Part shown: positions 34,196-46,125 of the stretch, piece after piece | Position numbering within the stretch: position 1 is the first letter of the stretch | Layout of the letters: each line of letters starts with the position of its first letter | Assembly (NCBI GenBank): GCA_003508835.1 | Contig: PUFA01000183.1 | Span: 434,001 to 498,000 of the forward strand | Direction: 5' to 3' | Length of the DNA: 64,000 bases | Origin: Eonycteris spelaea | Taxonomy: Eukaryota; Chordata; Mammalia; Chiroptera; Pteropodidae | Made by a program: the position numbers and the translations under genes | Notes under the pieces: model-generated | The model's database searches: none | The model's input: the letters and a program-made list of their open reading frames with translations, nothing else | What the model was told of the DNA's origin: nothing

Positions 34196-35999
34196 TAACT
34201 CTGGCAACTTGAAAAATGAATTATTGATTTCAAGGGCTGAGATCTTTGAAGATTTTCAAAGTCTCCGAACCACTATCCAGTCAGAGGAGTTCAAAGAATG
34301 AATTCATTGACAGGCTTATTCTGCTCTCAAAAGTCATTTACACTTCAGTCAGGAGAAACCAGGAAAAGGCTGTTCACTGGGGAGCTTTTGCCTCTTCATA
34401 GACTGTCTGTTATTGGAGAGAAAAAAAAAAAAAAAAAACCATCCTTGGTCTGCTCTTTGGAACATATGAACACCATGAGCAAAAAGCTAGCCCTTCCTGT
34501 GGGCCCTTAGTACACTCAATTCATGCTCCATACAGCAAGGGACTATGTGGCATTGGAACAGCAAAGCTGGCCTTTACCACCAAGCCCCATGTGAAGAAGC
34601 TTAGGGCCCCATCCTGGGGACTCAGGCTCCTTTCTCCACTGAGAGGTTTGAGACACTGTTCTACCCAGAGGCAGAAACTTGCGAAGCTTAAGCTGATATC
34701 TCTAGAGAGGTTTCACTCTATGGCCACTGCCTCTTTCCAGATTCTCTTCTTATGTAACTGGTTATAACTTACTCTCAGATTTTTAAGGTGGATTTCGTGC
34801 TTCTGGTATTAAGCAATTTCAATTAATATGGTATAAATTCCTAACACTTGCATATACATGCATGCACACATGCACAAACATTCACAATAAATTAAGAAAA
34901 TTTCATAAATTGAGAAAGCCAGGCTATATACAGACTTTTTGAAAGAAGCCATTTTACTGCACTGACCTAAAATTTCATATCCTGTTCTGGGGTTTCAGAT
35001 AAGATCTACACGGTAAGGCTCTTGTGCCAAATCAGCCAGAAGATAGGGAGATGAGAGAGCCATGGGACAGAGCCCATCAGAGATAGGAATGAAAAATTCC
35101 AGAGTGCTCATTTCTAGGCTCTCATGGCATTGGTGACAGGCAGACCATTGTAGAATGAGCAGCTATCAGCCATCTTTTGCTAAATAAGAAGGATACAGCT
35201 TTCCTCCCCTCATGGCTGTATAAAACTTGAATTCTTTACAAATTTTCTTGAGATTCACATAGAAAATAATCAAGTGATACTTCAAAAATGAATGCTTGCA
35301 GATCTTCCAAATGAACTAGAAGCTAGCCTCACGGCTCCTCAGAAATAAGTGCATTTGGGCAAAGCCAAGAGCTGGGGTCTTACGCAGCTGTGGGTCAGAC
35401 CCAGGTGCTGGAAATGAACAACTCACTCCAAGAACTCTGCACTGGGAAAGACCCAAGTTCCCAGAAAGGGCCGAGCTGCTCTTGCCGAGCAGCCTGGGCA
35501 GTTTGCTCTCAATCACCCACCCCATGTGTAATTTCAGGAAAACTTACTCTGTAAATTGCAGATTTTTTGACACTTAACTCAGGAAAAATGAGTAGTCCAA
35601 CAGTGATTTCATGCCCAAGTAAACCTGTCATCTTTACTCTTAGCCTTTTCTTCCCTTCTTACAGAGAAAAAAGGATCCAGACGTTTTCCAAGAGAAATAA
35701 ACTCCCAAAGACGAAAGATTTAAGTTTTAAGTGTGCTAAATACTGAACTTGAGAAGGGGGTTCTCAGGTCAGCAAAGCATTTCCCTCCCACATGCCTACT
35801 AAATCATCACCCGCTCCAAAGGCTCTGACTCAGAGAGTGTGTAAGCCTGAGCCTCGTCCTGTAAACACAGAGTTTCTGTGCCCCATGCTCTAGATTCCTT
35901 GTAGCACAGTGCAACTCAGGGTCAAGGCAAACAAGGCAAGGAAACCATACCAGTTCAACTTCTGAAGCTGTTTTTTACTCCATTGAAGTTTAGGTAGAA
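34196..35999. other. Unassigned sequence with a pure A18 run
   Basis: No gene or confident repeat was recognised. An uninterrupted A18 run sits at 34421-34438 without a recognisable retrotransposon upstream of it. Confidence 0.45.
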
Positions 36000-37156
36000 G
36001 CCAAAAAGGCTGTTTTTACTATTGTCTCAAGCTAAACTGCTGACAACTAAGATGTATGAACTTGGCAGAATTTCAAACTCCAACAATAAGCCAACTATAT
36101 GAGGAGATTGTTTTGTGTTGCTTTTCTATAGCTTTTCTTTTTCTATCTTGTAATATTCCAGAAAGCTATGAGCACTTCCTCTGTGCCTACTGCCAGAACT
36201 TCAATGGCCACCCTGGTGGCTCTATGGCAGCCTGCTGGGGTAGGGTTATCCGGAGTGGTACAGTGACTCTCAATGTAGGGGAGCACTTGGACTCATGGAG
36301 CGTGCCCAGGAACAGGTGTCCTCCTTCCCTGGGATAGGTCTGCCGCTAACCCACTTGCTATGGGAATTGTGACTGGAACAAGTTATCCAGATTGTCATGA
36401 GAGTCAAGGATAACTGCAAGCACTGTGTAAGTGGAGAGGCACTAAGATTTGAGAAGAGTCATCTCCCTCTCTTCTTTAGTCCTACTTTTCTCCCAGTGTC
36501 AAGGACTGCCATGGTTTGATTCCACCTGCATTCACTGATTCACTCAATATCATATCCTCCTCCCATGCCAACCTCTTCTGTTTCCCCCATTTCAGATCTT
36601 TCCCAGTCTCTTTCTATAAAATCCTCTAGTGTGTGTACCATTTACTTTGGGCTGTGTCATCACTCAGTGGAAGCTGAGTTATCTGATAAAAAAAAAAACT
36701 GTGCTAATGTGGCAAGTCTCTCAGAGAACATATGTATTTATCAGTTTCTAGAGAAGATGTGTTAACTCAAGAAATATTTTTAAGTATGGAAGACCAGGAA
36801 TTGATATTCTGAATGGGGCATGAATTATTCAGAAGTAAAGAAGGAGTTAATTTATTTATGTGACAAAGAAGGGCAGGAATACAGTTGGCCTCAAGCACCA
36901 GTGGAGAGGAACTCTGTCAGGACCTACACTGACTCCACTACAGTTCTTGTCTATGTGTTGCCCAGTTCTTATCAACTTCTCCACTTGGTAGAGGCCATGC
37001 CCCTGGCATGTCTAGAGTCTCATATACTTATAGCTCTTATCAAGAGAAATGACTTTTTTTTTTTTCTTAGAGTCACAAGTAAGAACTCTGATTTGTTCAG
37101 CTTGAATCACATGCCCATATCTGGGCCAATTACTGTGACCAGAAAATTTAGCCAGT
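36000..37156. other. Unassigned sequence with a possible exon-like segment
   Basis: The tract before 36162 is pyrimidine-rich and ends in AG, and an open frame runs to a GT at 36316. No protein family is recognised, so it is not annotated as a gene. A T12-type run lies near 37050-37062. Confidence 0.35.
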
Positions 37157-37690
37157 GTTTTCATTTTCTATTGCCATAATGAATGACTTTAAACAGACAC
37201 ATTTATTATCTTATATTCTGGAGGTAAGAAGTTCAGTAGAGGTCTCACCAAATGAAAATCAAGGTGTTGGAAGGATATATTCTTTTCTGTAGGCTCTAGG
37301 GGAGAATTCATTTCTTTGCTCATTCAGTTTGTTGGCAGAATTCACTCCTCATGTTTATAAGACTGAATTTTCTGATTCCTATTTCCTTTCTCATCTGTGA
37401 GCCATTCCCAGCTTCTAGAGGTCGCCCACATCCCTTGGTTCATGGTCTCTTTCTCCATCTCCAAAGCCAGCAATGGTGGGTCAAGTCATTCTCATGCTTT
37501 AAGTCTCTTCTGCTTCTTTTTCTTTTGTCACATTCTCTAACTCTTCTTCTTTGCTTTTCCAATTTTAAGAGCCCATGTGATGTTATGGGCCCACCTAAAT
37601 AACCCAAGATTATCTCCCATCCTAGAGTTCACAACCCTAATTCCGTCTCCAATGTCCCTTTGTCATGTAATGGCAATGTATATTAAATTA
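37157..37690 (-). mobile_element. MLT1-type ERVL-MaLR solo LTR, reverse
   Basis: The plus strand shows the antisense MaLR end 'ttttctattgccataatgaa', 'cacatttattatcttatatt', then 'gttggcagaattcactcctc', 'ttctagaggtcgcccacatc', 'catctccaaagccagcaatg' and 'gatgttatgggcccacctaa'. This order is familiar for an MLT1 LTR read in reverse. No internal retroviral sequence was seen. The 83-codon frame at 37351-37602 lies inside it. Confidence 0.7.
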
Positions 37691-38720
37691 CATACTCATA
37701 TGTAATGGCAATAAATATATAAAATATATTCACAGGTTCTGAATATAGAGCATCACTATCTTTTCTTTGTAAAGGGGGCATTATTCGACTATGACTTCCA
37801 GGTTTGGGTTGCATATGCCCCTGTGTAGGTAAGACATGGGTTTGTGTGAATGACAGCTCCAACAGAATCATGTGAAAGCAGAAGAAAGAATAAGTTCCCT
37901 AATGAAGGATAGGGTATTGATAGCAGATACTAAAAAAGAAAAATGTCCACTATAAGGCAGGATGGACCTCATTAAGCATTAAGTCACTGCTCAAAGGTAT
38001 TAGTGAGCTTTTTCAGTAGGAATTTTAATATTCCCAATGGCGAGTGCCTAAATATTTTTTTTTAATAAATAAATGGATGAATGGGAGAGGAAGCAGATCA
38101 AAGGCAGAGAACTAATCTGTTCCTAAGTTTATCCATCCCAGAGTGCCAGCACTTTTGGGGGGCTTAACTATGAGAAACAAAGGAAACAGAAACTACTCAT
38201 AGGAATTTGGCCCAAAGAATTATGCTCACCTATAGTAACAGAAGACAGCCAAGAAGGAAGGGGGATGGAAATCTGGCTCAAGATTAATGTGCTAAGCACA
38301 CTAGGGGCTGGAACACAAGGATTTTTAGCCAGATAAGCTAAACACAGCATCCATAGGATGTAAGATTCTAGACTGTTAGTTGGGACATATTGGCTATGGT
38401 TCAAACTTGTCATCAGCCACACAAACTTTGCCAAATTCACATCCAGTGAAAAAAGAAGAGTAAGACTATCAAGGATGTTAATAAAGTGAGACTTCCATCC
38501 GACCCCATCCCATACCCACACCTGGCATCCAAAACTGATCACAACATTCTTCCCACTGAGCTATCCTCATTAATCCTCAAGGTAGCTTTCCAATAGCCAC
38601 TACTAATTGATCCAAGTCACAACATGTATTATAACCCCATAGTCATTTTAGAGTTCAATCATTTCTAAGGTGCTTTCCAGCTTTGACATTTAATATTCTA
38701 AGGTTCTCATATAGAACAAC
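37691..38720. other. Unassigned sequence
   Basis: No gene recognised. The 124-codon reverse frame at 38168-38542 begins MISFGCQVWVW and has hydrophobic patches but no recognisable motif. Confidence 0.4.
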
Positions 38721-39142
38721 TGCTTAAGATCAAAATTAGCAAACAGAGCAAACTCCATCTTGAAAAGCTGGCTGCATTTAAAAACTAATCCACCTGAACC
38801 CTTGATCCCTCTCCCTTTTCCTGGGTGGACTCTGGAATATGTAAAGAGGCTTCTGGTCAATCAAGAACTACCATTAATCCTTCTTCCACCATTTAGCCCT
38901 TCCTCTGGGCAAGGCACCCTCATTTTATCTGTGTTTTAACTTGACCTAAAGCCACAGCCCCTGGTATCTGGTCCTTTGGTTCCCCTGCATTCCTTTCTGA
39001 GAATATAGGTCTTTTTCTTAGGTGAATATAAAACACAGGTTTGGGGGGGGGGTCAACAGTGTGGGGATCCATTTTGTCCTACTGCAAACCAAGACTGCAT
39101 TTCTATAAATAAATTCTCTATTAAAATTATTTTAAATGACAG
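38721..39142 (+). mobile_element. LTR-like sequence, tentative
   Basis: It starts TG at 38721 and ends CA near 39140. It has a TATA-like 'aatataaaacac' near 39025 and an AATAAA at about 39107 in 'ctataaataaattctctatt'. That spacing suits an LTR promoter and poly(A) pair. A G10 run lies at 39043-39052. No target-site duplication was found, and the family is not recognised. Confidence 0.4.
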
Positions 39143-40232
39143 GTTGGACTTGTCTGCTTCGTCCTTTGACCTCTCAGCACCTTGGGCATTTGAGGGCTGC
39201 TTTGCATGCATGGCCTTTTCAGGAGACACCCGGGGTCCCCATTTCAAATTCCTAAGGCTGGATAAGGACAGAAGCACCTGGTGGAGAAAGCATATAGGGC
39301 TGGTACAACAATTCATGACTTCGCCCCAGTGCTGCTCATTAGAAAGTCCTAACACAACCTGGGTGCTTCAAAAAAGGTCAACTATTACCCTTGATATGCA
39401 GATAATTTCCTTGAGATTACATGGACAAACAATCCAGGTTTAGGACAGGAAGAGATGGTGCAGATAAATTGAGGAATGCTGTAGGTCGGTTCACTAGAAA
39501 CTGCAACAGAGATTAGCAAAACAGGAAATGTATTAGGGTGTGGCTCTAGATTAGCACCTATGGGGGAAGAGAAGGAAGCAGGATTGGCTGGAGGGTAGAA
39601 TTGGACAGGGGACTCAGCAAAGGATTCAACCAACTCCTTGGGGAGCTCTTAAACTGGGCTAGCCTTTCAGAAACGTCCCCAGTTGGGACAAGGGGGTCAG
39701 ACATTTATAGGCCAGCAATGACCAGTCATTGAGTGGAGGCTGCTCCCAAGAAGTGGAGAGTCTTTGAATGCAGAGGCTGTCTTCATAGAGAGCAGTTCCC
39801 AGAGTGAGCTGGCCAACAGCGGAGGTAATGTCAGCACCAGCACACCCAAGAGCTGAGGGAATATTTCCCTCAGTCCTGAAGGAAGAGCTAGGTGGAGCCG
39901 CACACATAGGAAAAGAAGCAACAGACTCCCCTATCTGAATTGTCTCTTTAGGTGACCAGCAGCGACCACTGATACTACTTTTTACTGTTTACTGGCACTG
40001 CAGAGGCTATCCTCTGAGTCTTATACAATCAGTAGCTTCTTCAGATATTGATCCATGGCAAATTTTCTGGTGGTACTCAGCAAAAGAAATTATCAAGAGT
40101 GAGAGACATAACTGGTATGGAAGGTTCATTCTGGTGGATTAATGTAATGGGTTATTTTATATTAATTTCATAGCAAAAATATAGGTGGACAAATTATATT
40201 ATTCATATAATGTCAGTTACATAAAGAGAGTA
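39143..40232. other. Unassigned sequence, possibly an ancient repeat
   Basis: Frames on both strands (39053-39355 minus, 39144-39443 plus, 39659-39921 minus) overlap and show no domain. The part 39490-39910 ('gaaatgtattagggtgtggc') has the look of an old interspersed repeat that I cannot name. Confidence 0.35.
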
Positions 40233-40572
40233 TGTTGGTTTACTAGGGCTGCCATAACAAAACACCTGGGTGGCGTACATAACAGAAATTTTCTTTCTCA
40301 CAGTCTGGAGGCTGATAGTCCAAGATCAAGGTGTTAGTGGGTGTGGTTTCTCCCGAGGCTCTGCTTTGTGGATGGCTTCCTTCTCACTGTGTCCTCACCA
40401 TAGCTTTTCTCTGTGCACACACATCTCTGTTCTGACCTCCTTTTTTTTAATCTAGTAGGACACTGGTGTCCTACTAGGTTAGGATCCTACCTTTATGATC
40501 TCATTTAACCTTAATTTCTCTTCGAAGGTGAGGAGGACTGAATTTGGCAGGAAATACAATTCAGTCCATATG
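40233..40572 (-). mobile_element. MLT1A-like ERVL-MaLR LTR, reverse
   Basis: The antisense MLT1A ends are clear: 'tgttggtttactagggctgc' and 'cataacaaaacacctgggtg' at one side, 'atctcatttaaccttaattt' and 'aatacaattcagtccata' at the other. Between them 'ctcacagtctggaggctgat' and 'agtccaagatcaaggtgtta' agree. It is shorter than full length and contains a perfect palindrome at 40452-40477. Confidence 0.8.
40452..40477. repeat. Perfect 26-bp palindrome, 12-bp arms
   Basis: Arms ctagtaggacac and gtgtcctactag are exact reverse complements with a 2-nt centre (tg). It lies inside the MLT1A-like LTR at a place where other copies of the family, as I recall them, are not palindromic. Confidence 0.9.
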
Positions 40573-41097
40573 AATAGTCTAGAAAAATTCTTTTACCAAG
40601 CTTGTACATTAGTCTTTGGGTGAATGAATGGTAGAATGTAAAACAGTTTTATAGAAGACATTCAAATATATATTTTGAAAAATTTTTGTTACCTTTGTTT
40701 TTGCTTAATTGTCGAGATTTTGTTGTTGAAATTAGGATTTGGAAAACAGAAAACTTCAAGGAAAAATAAAAATCACTTATATTCTCATCTCCTATTTTTA
40801 AAAAACTCTATTAACATTTGACGTATTCTTTCCAGTCTTTTTTCTCTGCTACAGATAAAATTCTTTTATGGATTGGATCTCATTATATGTACATTTTGTA
40901 TCTACTTTTTAACTACATATTATTATTTTATCATTCCTCCATTTTAAAAGGAAGACAACATTCACAACTTAATTATCTGATATTTTATTTTGTGCAGTAC
41001 TGCACCAAATATTTGCGTGTAGATATTTTCTTGAATGTCTGGCTTCCTGGTATTTTTTTATACCCGTTCCTTTCATCTCTCTTGTTATTCAAATTTT
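40573..41097. repeat. Possible old LINE-type repeat
   Basis: 'aaaaataaaaatcacttata', 'aacatttgacgtattctttc' and 'cagtcttttttctctgctac' resemble a widespread ancient repeat block ('aaaatcacccataatcccacc ... cagtctttttctatgcata'). The family name is not certain. Confidence 0.4.
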
Positions 41098-41340
41098 CCA
41101 CATCCTCTTAGTTCAAGCACTACCTACTTAAGTAAAGGCTTCCCCAGAATTTCTGAAGTATAATAGGCTGGTCTTCCTTTAGGTTTACATAATGTACTTT
41201 CTAAATTGTTTGCTTAATCCCATCTTTTTTAGGATATATCTTAAACCACTGTCATGCTATATTTTTGTTTACATAGACTGCATCTTATATTGCTCACTAT
41301 GCTGTGAACAGTTTCTCCTCACTGATTAATTTTATTGACT
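41098..41340 (+). repeat. Possible decayed L2
   Basis: 'gttcaagcactacctactta' followed by 'agtaaaggcttccccagaat' resembles the L2 block 'tcaaatgtcacttcctcagagaggccttccc'. The rest is too decayed for confidence. Confidence 0.35.
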
Positions 41341-42260
41341 GATTGATTGGTTTGCTTATTAGTTTGCTATTCTCTGAATACTAAGACTCATATTCAGTTA
41401 TCTGTGGAAGTAATTTTTTTCTCCATCCTTTGGAGGGTACTAGTTTGTGGCATTTCCACTGCAGGGCTAAATTGGATGCATTGTATTCCTTTGTGTTATC
41501 CTGATTGCCCAGCTCTGCGTGCCTTGACAGCAGGATGGTTCTATTATGTTATATCCTATTGTGTTTTTATAATGGCTTAATTACTGTCTATGGGCTTCTA
41601 ACTGAGAACTGGGGAGAGGGTAAATTCTATAAATAAAATGTGCTATCTATCAGTAGTATTAATATGCTGCCAGATTTAATTGTGTCTACATTGCACAGGT
41701 TCACATTAAAATTCAAAGTGTTGCCAAATATATGTTATAGGTAAAGAATACATTTTAAATTCCTTTAGAAAGTAAATTAAGCTTCAGTCAAAACATGTTT
41801 CGGAAAAAGGAAGTTTGATGTTCTGATGTGCCCCTTACTGTATAACAATCCATCTCAACATGTTTTCTCTCCTAGCAGTAGAAGACTGCACTGGCCAATG
41901 CCTAGAGGCATCTGGGAGAAGATATTATTTTTTGTGCCTTATCTGGTCAAGCAAAACCTTATATTTTCATTACTAAACTAAATTTAGCAGTATTTAAGGC
42001 ATATACAAAATTGTATCTGATTCATTAAGATGAGCATAATACATTGCAGTAAATGGCTAACAGGCCAACACCAAATGACTTTCAACACTTAAACGTAAAG
42101 GTAAGGAGGGGAAAGGAGAGGAAGGGAAAGAGGGAGGGAGGAAGGAGCACATACATTCATAATGTCAGAGAAACCTGCCATTTCATTATCTTTTCTTTTG
42201 AAGCTTTTTAAAATGTAAATGTCAGGTTAAATTAACATTCATAATAACAAGTTTGTTTTA
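41341..42260. other. Unassigned sequence with a GA-rich patch
   Basis: No gene recognised. 42095-42150 is nearly all purine (agg/aag words). Confidence 0.4.
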
Positions 42261-42295
42261 GATTGAAGGCTTTCATAGATTGAAAGCCTACAATC
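42261..42295. repeat. 15-bp inverted repeat with one mismatch
   Basis: Left arm gattgaaggctttca (42261-42275) and right arm tgaaagcctacaatc (42281-42295) pair at 14 of 15 positions around a 5-nt loop (tagat). Confidence 0.85.
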
Positions 42296-43929
42296 AACAA
42301 AGTAGGGGGCATAATATTTTGACATTGCCACTTTGATATTACTTTCAATAAAAAAATATTTTGTCATATTTTTAAAAATTGCAGCTTTTATTTATTTTAA
42401 AATGAATGAGGAAGCAGATAACCTCACTTCTTCCAAAGCCTCAACCATCCCGTACATCACCCTTGAAACTCAGACACCACCCCAATTTGAAGGATGTAAG
42501 AGGTTCAGAAGGAAGACAATAAGGACATATGACTCACTTTTTTTAAAAAAAATAAGGTTTTTATATTTGACCAAACCATTTTGATGCATCTAAACATCTG
42601 CATCAAATGTTATCCTTTAGTGCAAATCACTGTGGAGTGCCATTTCTGGATACCCAGCATGAATAAGAATGTTGAAATAATTGCTCTGATTATTAATAGA
42701 AAGAAAAAAAGTCATTTCACTTATTTACACTTGTCAATTGAGAGACACATGTGCTCGGATCCCGTCAGTCTCCTCAGTCCTTTATCTTCTGTCCCAGATG
42801 AGGGCATCAAGTAGATGTTCCAGTGTTTTCACGGGATGGGCCTTTGCAAGTGTAAGTAAAAGGTGACAATGGAGTGTAGCTAGAATGAGAAAGAGAAACA
42901 GGGGTTTAACAAGGGTAAACAGGCCAGTACCACCAGGTGTGTCTGTGCCTTCTCTCCTTAACTGAGAGCTAGAACAAGAATAAACCCATGAGGAGATAGA
43001 CCTGTGGTCTTGTCAGGGAGGGGAGAGCAAGGTATTGGACTTGGGGAGAAAATTTAAAGGTGGAACGCAAAACTCAGCAATTGAGATAAATGCTATTTTT
43101 AGCAATGCTTTTTAAAAATCTAAATGAATACAAAAAAGAAATCCATGATAAATAAAATATTAACTTTTATGTAAACATAGGTCAACCTTGCACTTACGCA
43201 ACTCTGCCTCAGCCTAACCCCAGCTCTGAGTCCCTTAGCCTGTCTTCAACAAATCTAAAGATGCTCTCTCAGCAAAAAAAATAAACCCTCAAAGGTCATC
43301 TTCCCAGTGATCCCATGGACTGTTCCCCAAGGACATAAGCCCTTGGCTCTGTGCCTGAAGTAAAGACCTGGATACCATCCTTAGCCCTAATGGGTGTGGA
43401 AACAGAAACAGAAGGGCTCAGGGAGAGATGAGAGGAGGTGAAGGAATTGGTAGATCCAGAGATCTAAGCATTGAGTCTGAAACCTGACCCAGGAAGCACA
43501 GTGGACTGGTGCTGAGTTAAGACTCCAGAAGCAGGAATGTGCACAATGGAGAACTTTATCTAGAATCTTCCAGACTCAGAATATATGAAATCTTATTTGG
43601 CTCAGTCTACATCTAAAACTATCTAGGTATTTGAGATTTTACTAAATCATGTCCTAGACAAGATTGACAAATCTATCTTAGGATAAAAAGTGGTAATAGA
43701 AGGAAAGAGAAAGAAGGGGAAACTAGTAAAAGTAGAATATAGGTGTGACAGAAGGTGAGTATCTGCTACTATCAACAATAATAACTTGAAATTGGGTAAA
43801 TAATATGTCCTTCAGCCTTAAACAATTAAATTAGTACATGATGGATCTATGTCAATGATATGTAAAGTCAATCATTAAGTGAAAAAACATATCTCAGGAT
43901 AGCAAGATTTGATTGCAACTCTAGGATAT
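42296..43929. other. Unassigned sequence
   Basis: No gene recognised in about 1.6 kb. The last 100 bases (43840-43925) have a weak old-LINE flavour ('gtcaatcattaagtgaaaaa'). Confidence 0.4.
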
Positions 43930-43983
43930 TAAAACAAAACAAAACAAAACAAAACAAAAAACAAACAACAAAAAAAAAACAAC
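43930..43983. repeat. (AAAAC)n array
   Basis: Five to six AAAAC units followed by looser A/C repeats. It directly precedes the LTR at 43984 and may be the A-rich tail of the LINE-like sequence before it. Confidence 0.9.
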
Positions 43984-44473
43984 TTGTGAGTGACAAAGAG
44001 TCTCTCACTGACCAAATCTAACTCAGGCTCCTCTGAGATCTTTTTCAGCTAGACCTGATTTTTGGACTTCCTCTTCTCTCTTCATTGTCCAATTTTAGCA
44101 AGATGCCGATTGAGTCAGTTTAACCAGAACTCCCCATCCTCAATATCTGATTAGATTTTTCATCCTCCACCAACTCCCAGGTGATGTCTGATCACCTTGC
44201 CCTGCCTTGAGTGAGAATCCTATTGTCAGTTTAGCCAGAACCTTCTTTTACCTCTGGTGTTTCCTCTTACTAATTTTCCATCCATGAACCCCTAACCTGC
44301 TCATTGTCTATAAATTCCCACTTGCCCAAGCTGTATTTGGAGTTGACTTTACTCTCTCTTCCCCACTGCAAGACCTCACATCAGTGGTCCCTGCACTATT
44401 GCGATAGCCCCCTTTTAAATAAAGTCTCTCTTATCCTATTTAATGAGTGTCAATGAATAATTTTTCTTTAACA
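43984..44473 (+). mobile_element. ERV1-like solo LTR, tentative family
   Basis: It has LTR architecture. A U3-like part contains a repeated 'cagtttaaccagaac' / 'cagtttagccagaac' motif, then a TATA-like 'ctataaattcccac' near 44310. The poly(A) signal 'aaataaagtctctctta' follows near 44418, and a 'tttttctttaaca' end at 44473 is typical of class I LTRs. No flanking internal region exists, so it is a solo LTR. The 5' boundary is uncertain and no target duplication was found. Confidence 0.6.
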
Positions 44474-44787
44474 GCAGTCTCCATGGGAAAAACAGTTTTG
44501 TGAGAGAACATTGAAAAAGGGAATGTTGGTTCTTTATATCCCATCATAAAGTAAGCAGGTAGGAAGCACTCCTGAATCTAAAAGACAAGTCTGGGCAAAT
44601 GAAAAGTTTTTGTTTAGGTGACAAGATAATGAGTAAATTATATCTTAAATTTCTATTTTTATAGTAATGTTATTTTAGGGGGGAAAAAACATTACAGATA
44701 TTCCAATTATAACAAGACATGGTCAGTGAGAGAAGCATAGAAAAAGGAGATCAACAAAAGCAAACGTGGGCCACACCAGTGGCAAAT
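44474..44787. other. Unassigned sequence
   Basis: No gene or repeat recognised. Confidence 0.4.
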
Positions 44788-45110
44788 AGTATCTGTTCTA
44801 GTCACTGTTGCTGAATAAAAAACAAACCCAAAACTTAATGGTTTAAAACAACAACCATTTTACCCTGCTCATGGATTCTGTGGGTCAGGAATTTGGATAG
44901 CTTGTCTCTGCTCCAGTATACAGTGGACATCACCTGGGAAGACCTGAAGTTTGAGCTACCTCAGCTGTGGGAACTGGAATTACCTGGTGGCTCCTTCTCC
45001 TCTTAGCTTGTCCATGAGAAGGGAGAGGGCCTAGAAGCCACCAGGCACTTATATTTCTCATTGTACTTGAAGAATTTGTTCTTTTGTTTTAAGCATCATT
45101 CCTCCAGATG
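44788..45110 (-). mobile_element. MLT1-type LTR fragment, reverse
   Basis: 'atctgttctagtcactgttg', 'aaacccaaaacttaatggtt', 'taaaacaacaaccattttac' and 'tgctcatggattctgtgggt' are the antisense of the MaLR 3' end (aagccattaagttttgggt...). The distal portion is decayed or missing. Confidence 0.6.
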
Positions 45111-45410
45111 ATTGTTAGCATGAAGCTCGCCCCTGGGTCCTTGGAAGGGGTTCCCCCCCCTCATCTACTTGGGACACAAGGCTAGTCCCTGGCCCCAGGT
45201 CAATTTGCCACCATCAAATGCTTTCCTGTGGGGCTGGTTGGGGAGACTAGCTTCAGCCATAACCCTCAACAGCCCTGAATACCATTGAGTGGTTTATTTT
45301 TTTCCTTTTGAAAAAATAAGGTGAAGGCATGTAAGTCTAAACAGAGGAGAGGAAGCATGAAACAGAACTGAAAACTAAAGAGAGGGGAGGGAGGAAAGAC
45401 CTGACAGGGT
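45111..45410. other. Unassigned sequence, possibly the decayed end of the MLT1 copy
   Basis: No gene recognised. A C9-type run lies near 45152-45160. Confidence 0.35.
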
Positions 45411-45424
45411 AAAAAAAAAAAAAA

Positions 45425-45499
<75 letters not shown>

Positions 45500-45510
45500 A
45501 AAGAAAAAAG
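45411..45510. repeat. A16 run followed by a (GAAA)n array
   Basis: Sixteen A then about twenty GAAA units with one phase slip, all purine on the plus strand. The FLSFFLSF-type reverse frames at 45266-45664 are made by it. Confidence 0.97.
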
Positions 45511-45849
45511 ACATCAAAGAGCAAAGGAGACACTGTGAGTAAAATATCACGGTGATTGGGATTTGCGTGAGGTTTGTTTCCAGCACAGCCCACTGAGCTA
45601 CTTTTTCCAAACACCCAAATCTCCCCAGGTAGTAATTAGCTGGGTTGGAGGCACTGTCACTCATCCAGGTTCCAGCCTTTCTGCCTCTATTTCACCTTCC
45701 TGAGCTCACACCAGCAAGTACCCAACAAGAAACGAGCCTCAAGTATTGAGCTCATAGCCTCTGTCATCAAATTCCAGGCACAGCCCCTGCAGGGTCTGGG
45801 GGCTTCAGACCAGTAGGTTTACTACACAGTGACCCTAGCCTTCCCCCGC
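45511..45849. other. Unassigned sequence
   Basis: No gene or repeat recognised. Confidence 0.4.
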
Positions 45850-46125
45850 AAGAGGATTATTTATTTAACAAACACTTTTAGAGGGCTTACTGTGTACATG
45901 CTTTGCATGCCTGTGTGCCTGTGTGCCAAGCAGTGTCCTGAGTGCTTTCCAACTATTGCTCAGTTTAGCCTCATTACCAGCTCTAAGGGAGGCACTATTA
46001 TTATCTGGATCTTACAGATGAGGAAACTAAGATAGATTAGATAATTCACTGCCTAAATGCATCCATCCTGTAATGCTGAGGCTGAATTTCAAACCCAAGC
46101 CAGCCAGCTCCAAATTCCTTGCTGG
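45850..46125 (-). repeat. MIR SINE, reverse
   Basis: Reverse order is clear: 'gagggcttactgtgtacatg', 'aagcagtgtcctgagtgctt', 'cagtttagcctcattaccag', 'ggcactattattatctggat' and 'cttacagatgaggaaactaa', then a decayed 'aatttcaaacccaagccagc'. Confidence 0.88.

Noticed and set aside
43984..44473. LTR as part of a provirus
   Set aside because: No gag, pol or env-like frame and no primer-binding site follow it, and no partner LTR was found in the window.
45266..45664. Phenylalanine/serine/leucine-rich reverse frame as a membrane protein
   Set aside because: The hydrophobic repeat is the antisense translation of the (GAAA)n array.
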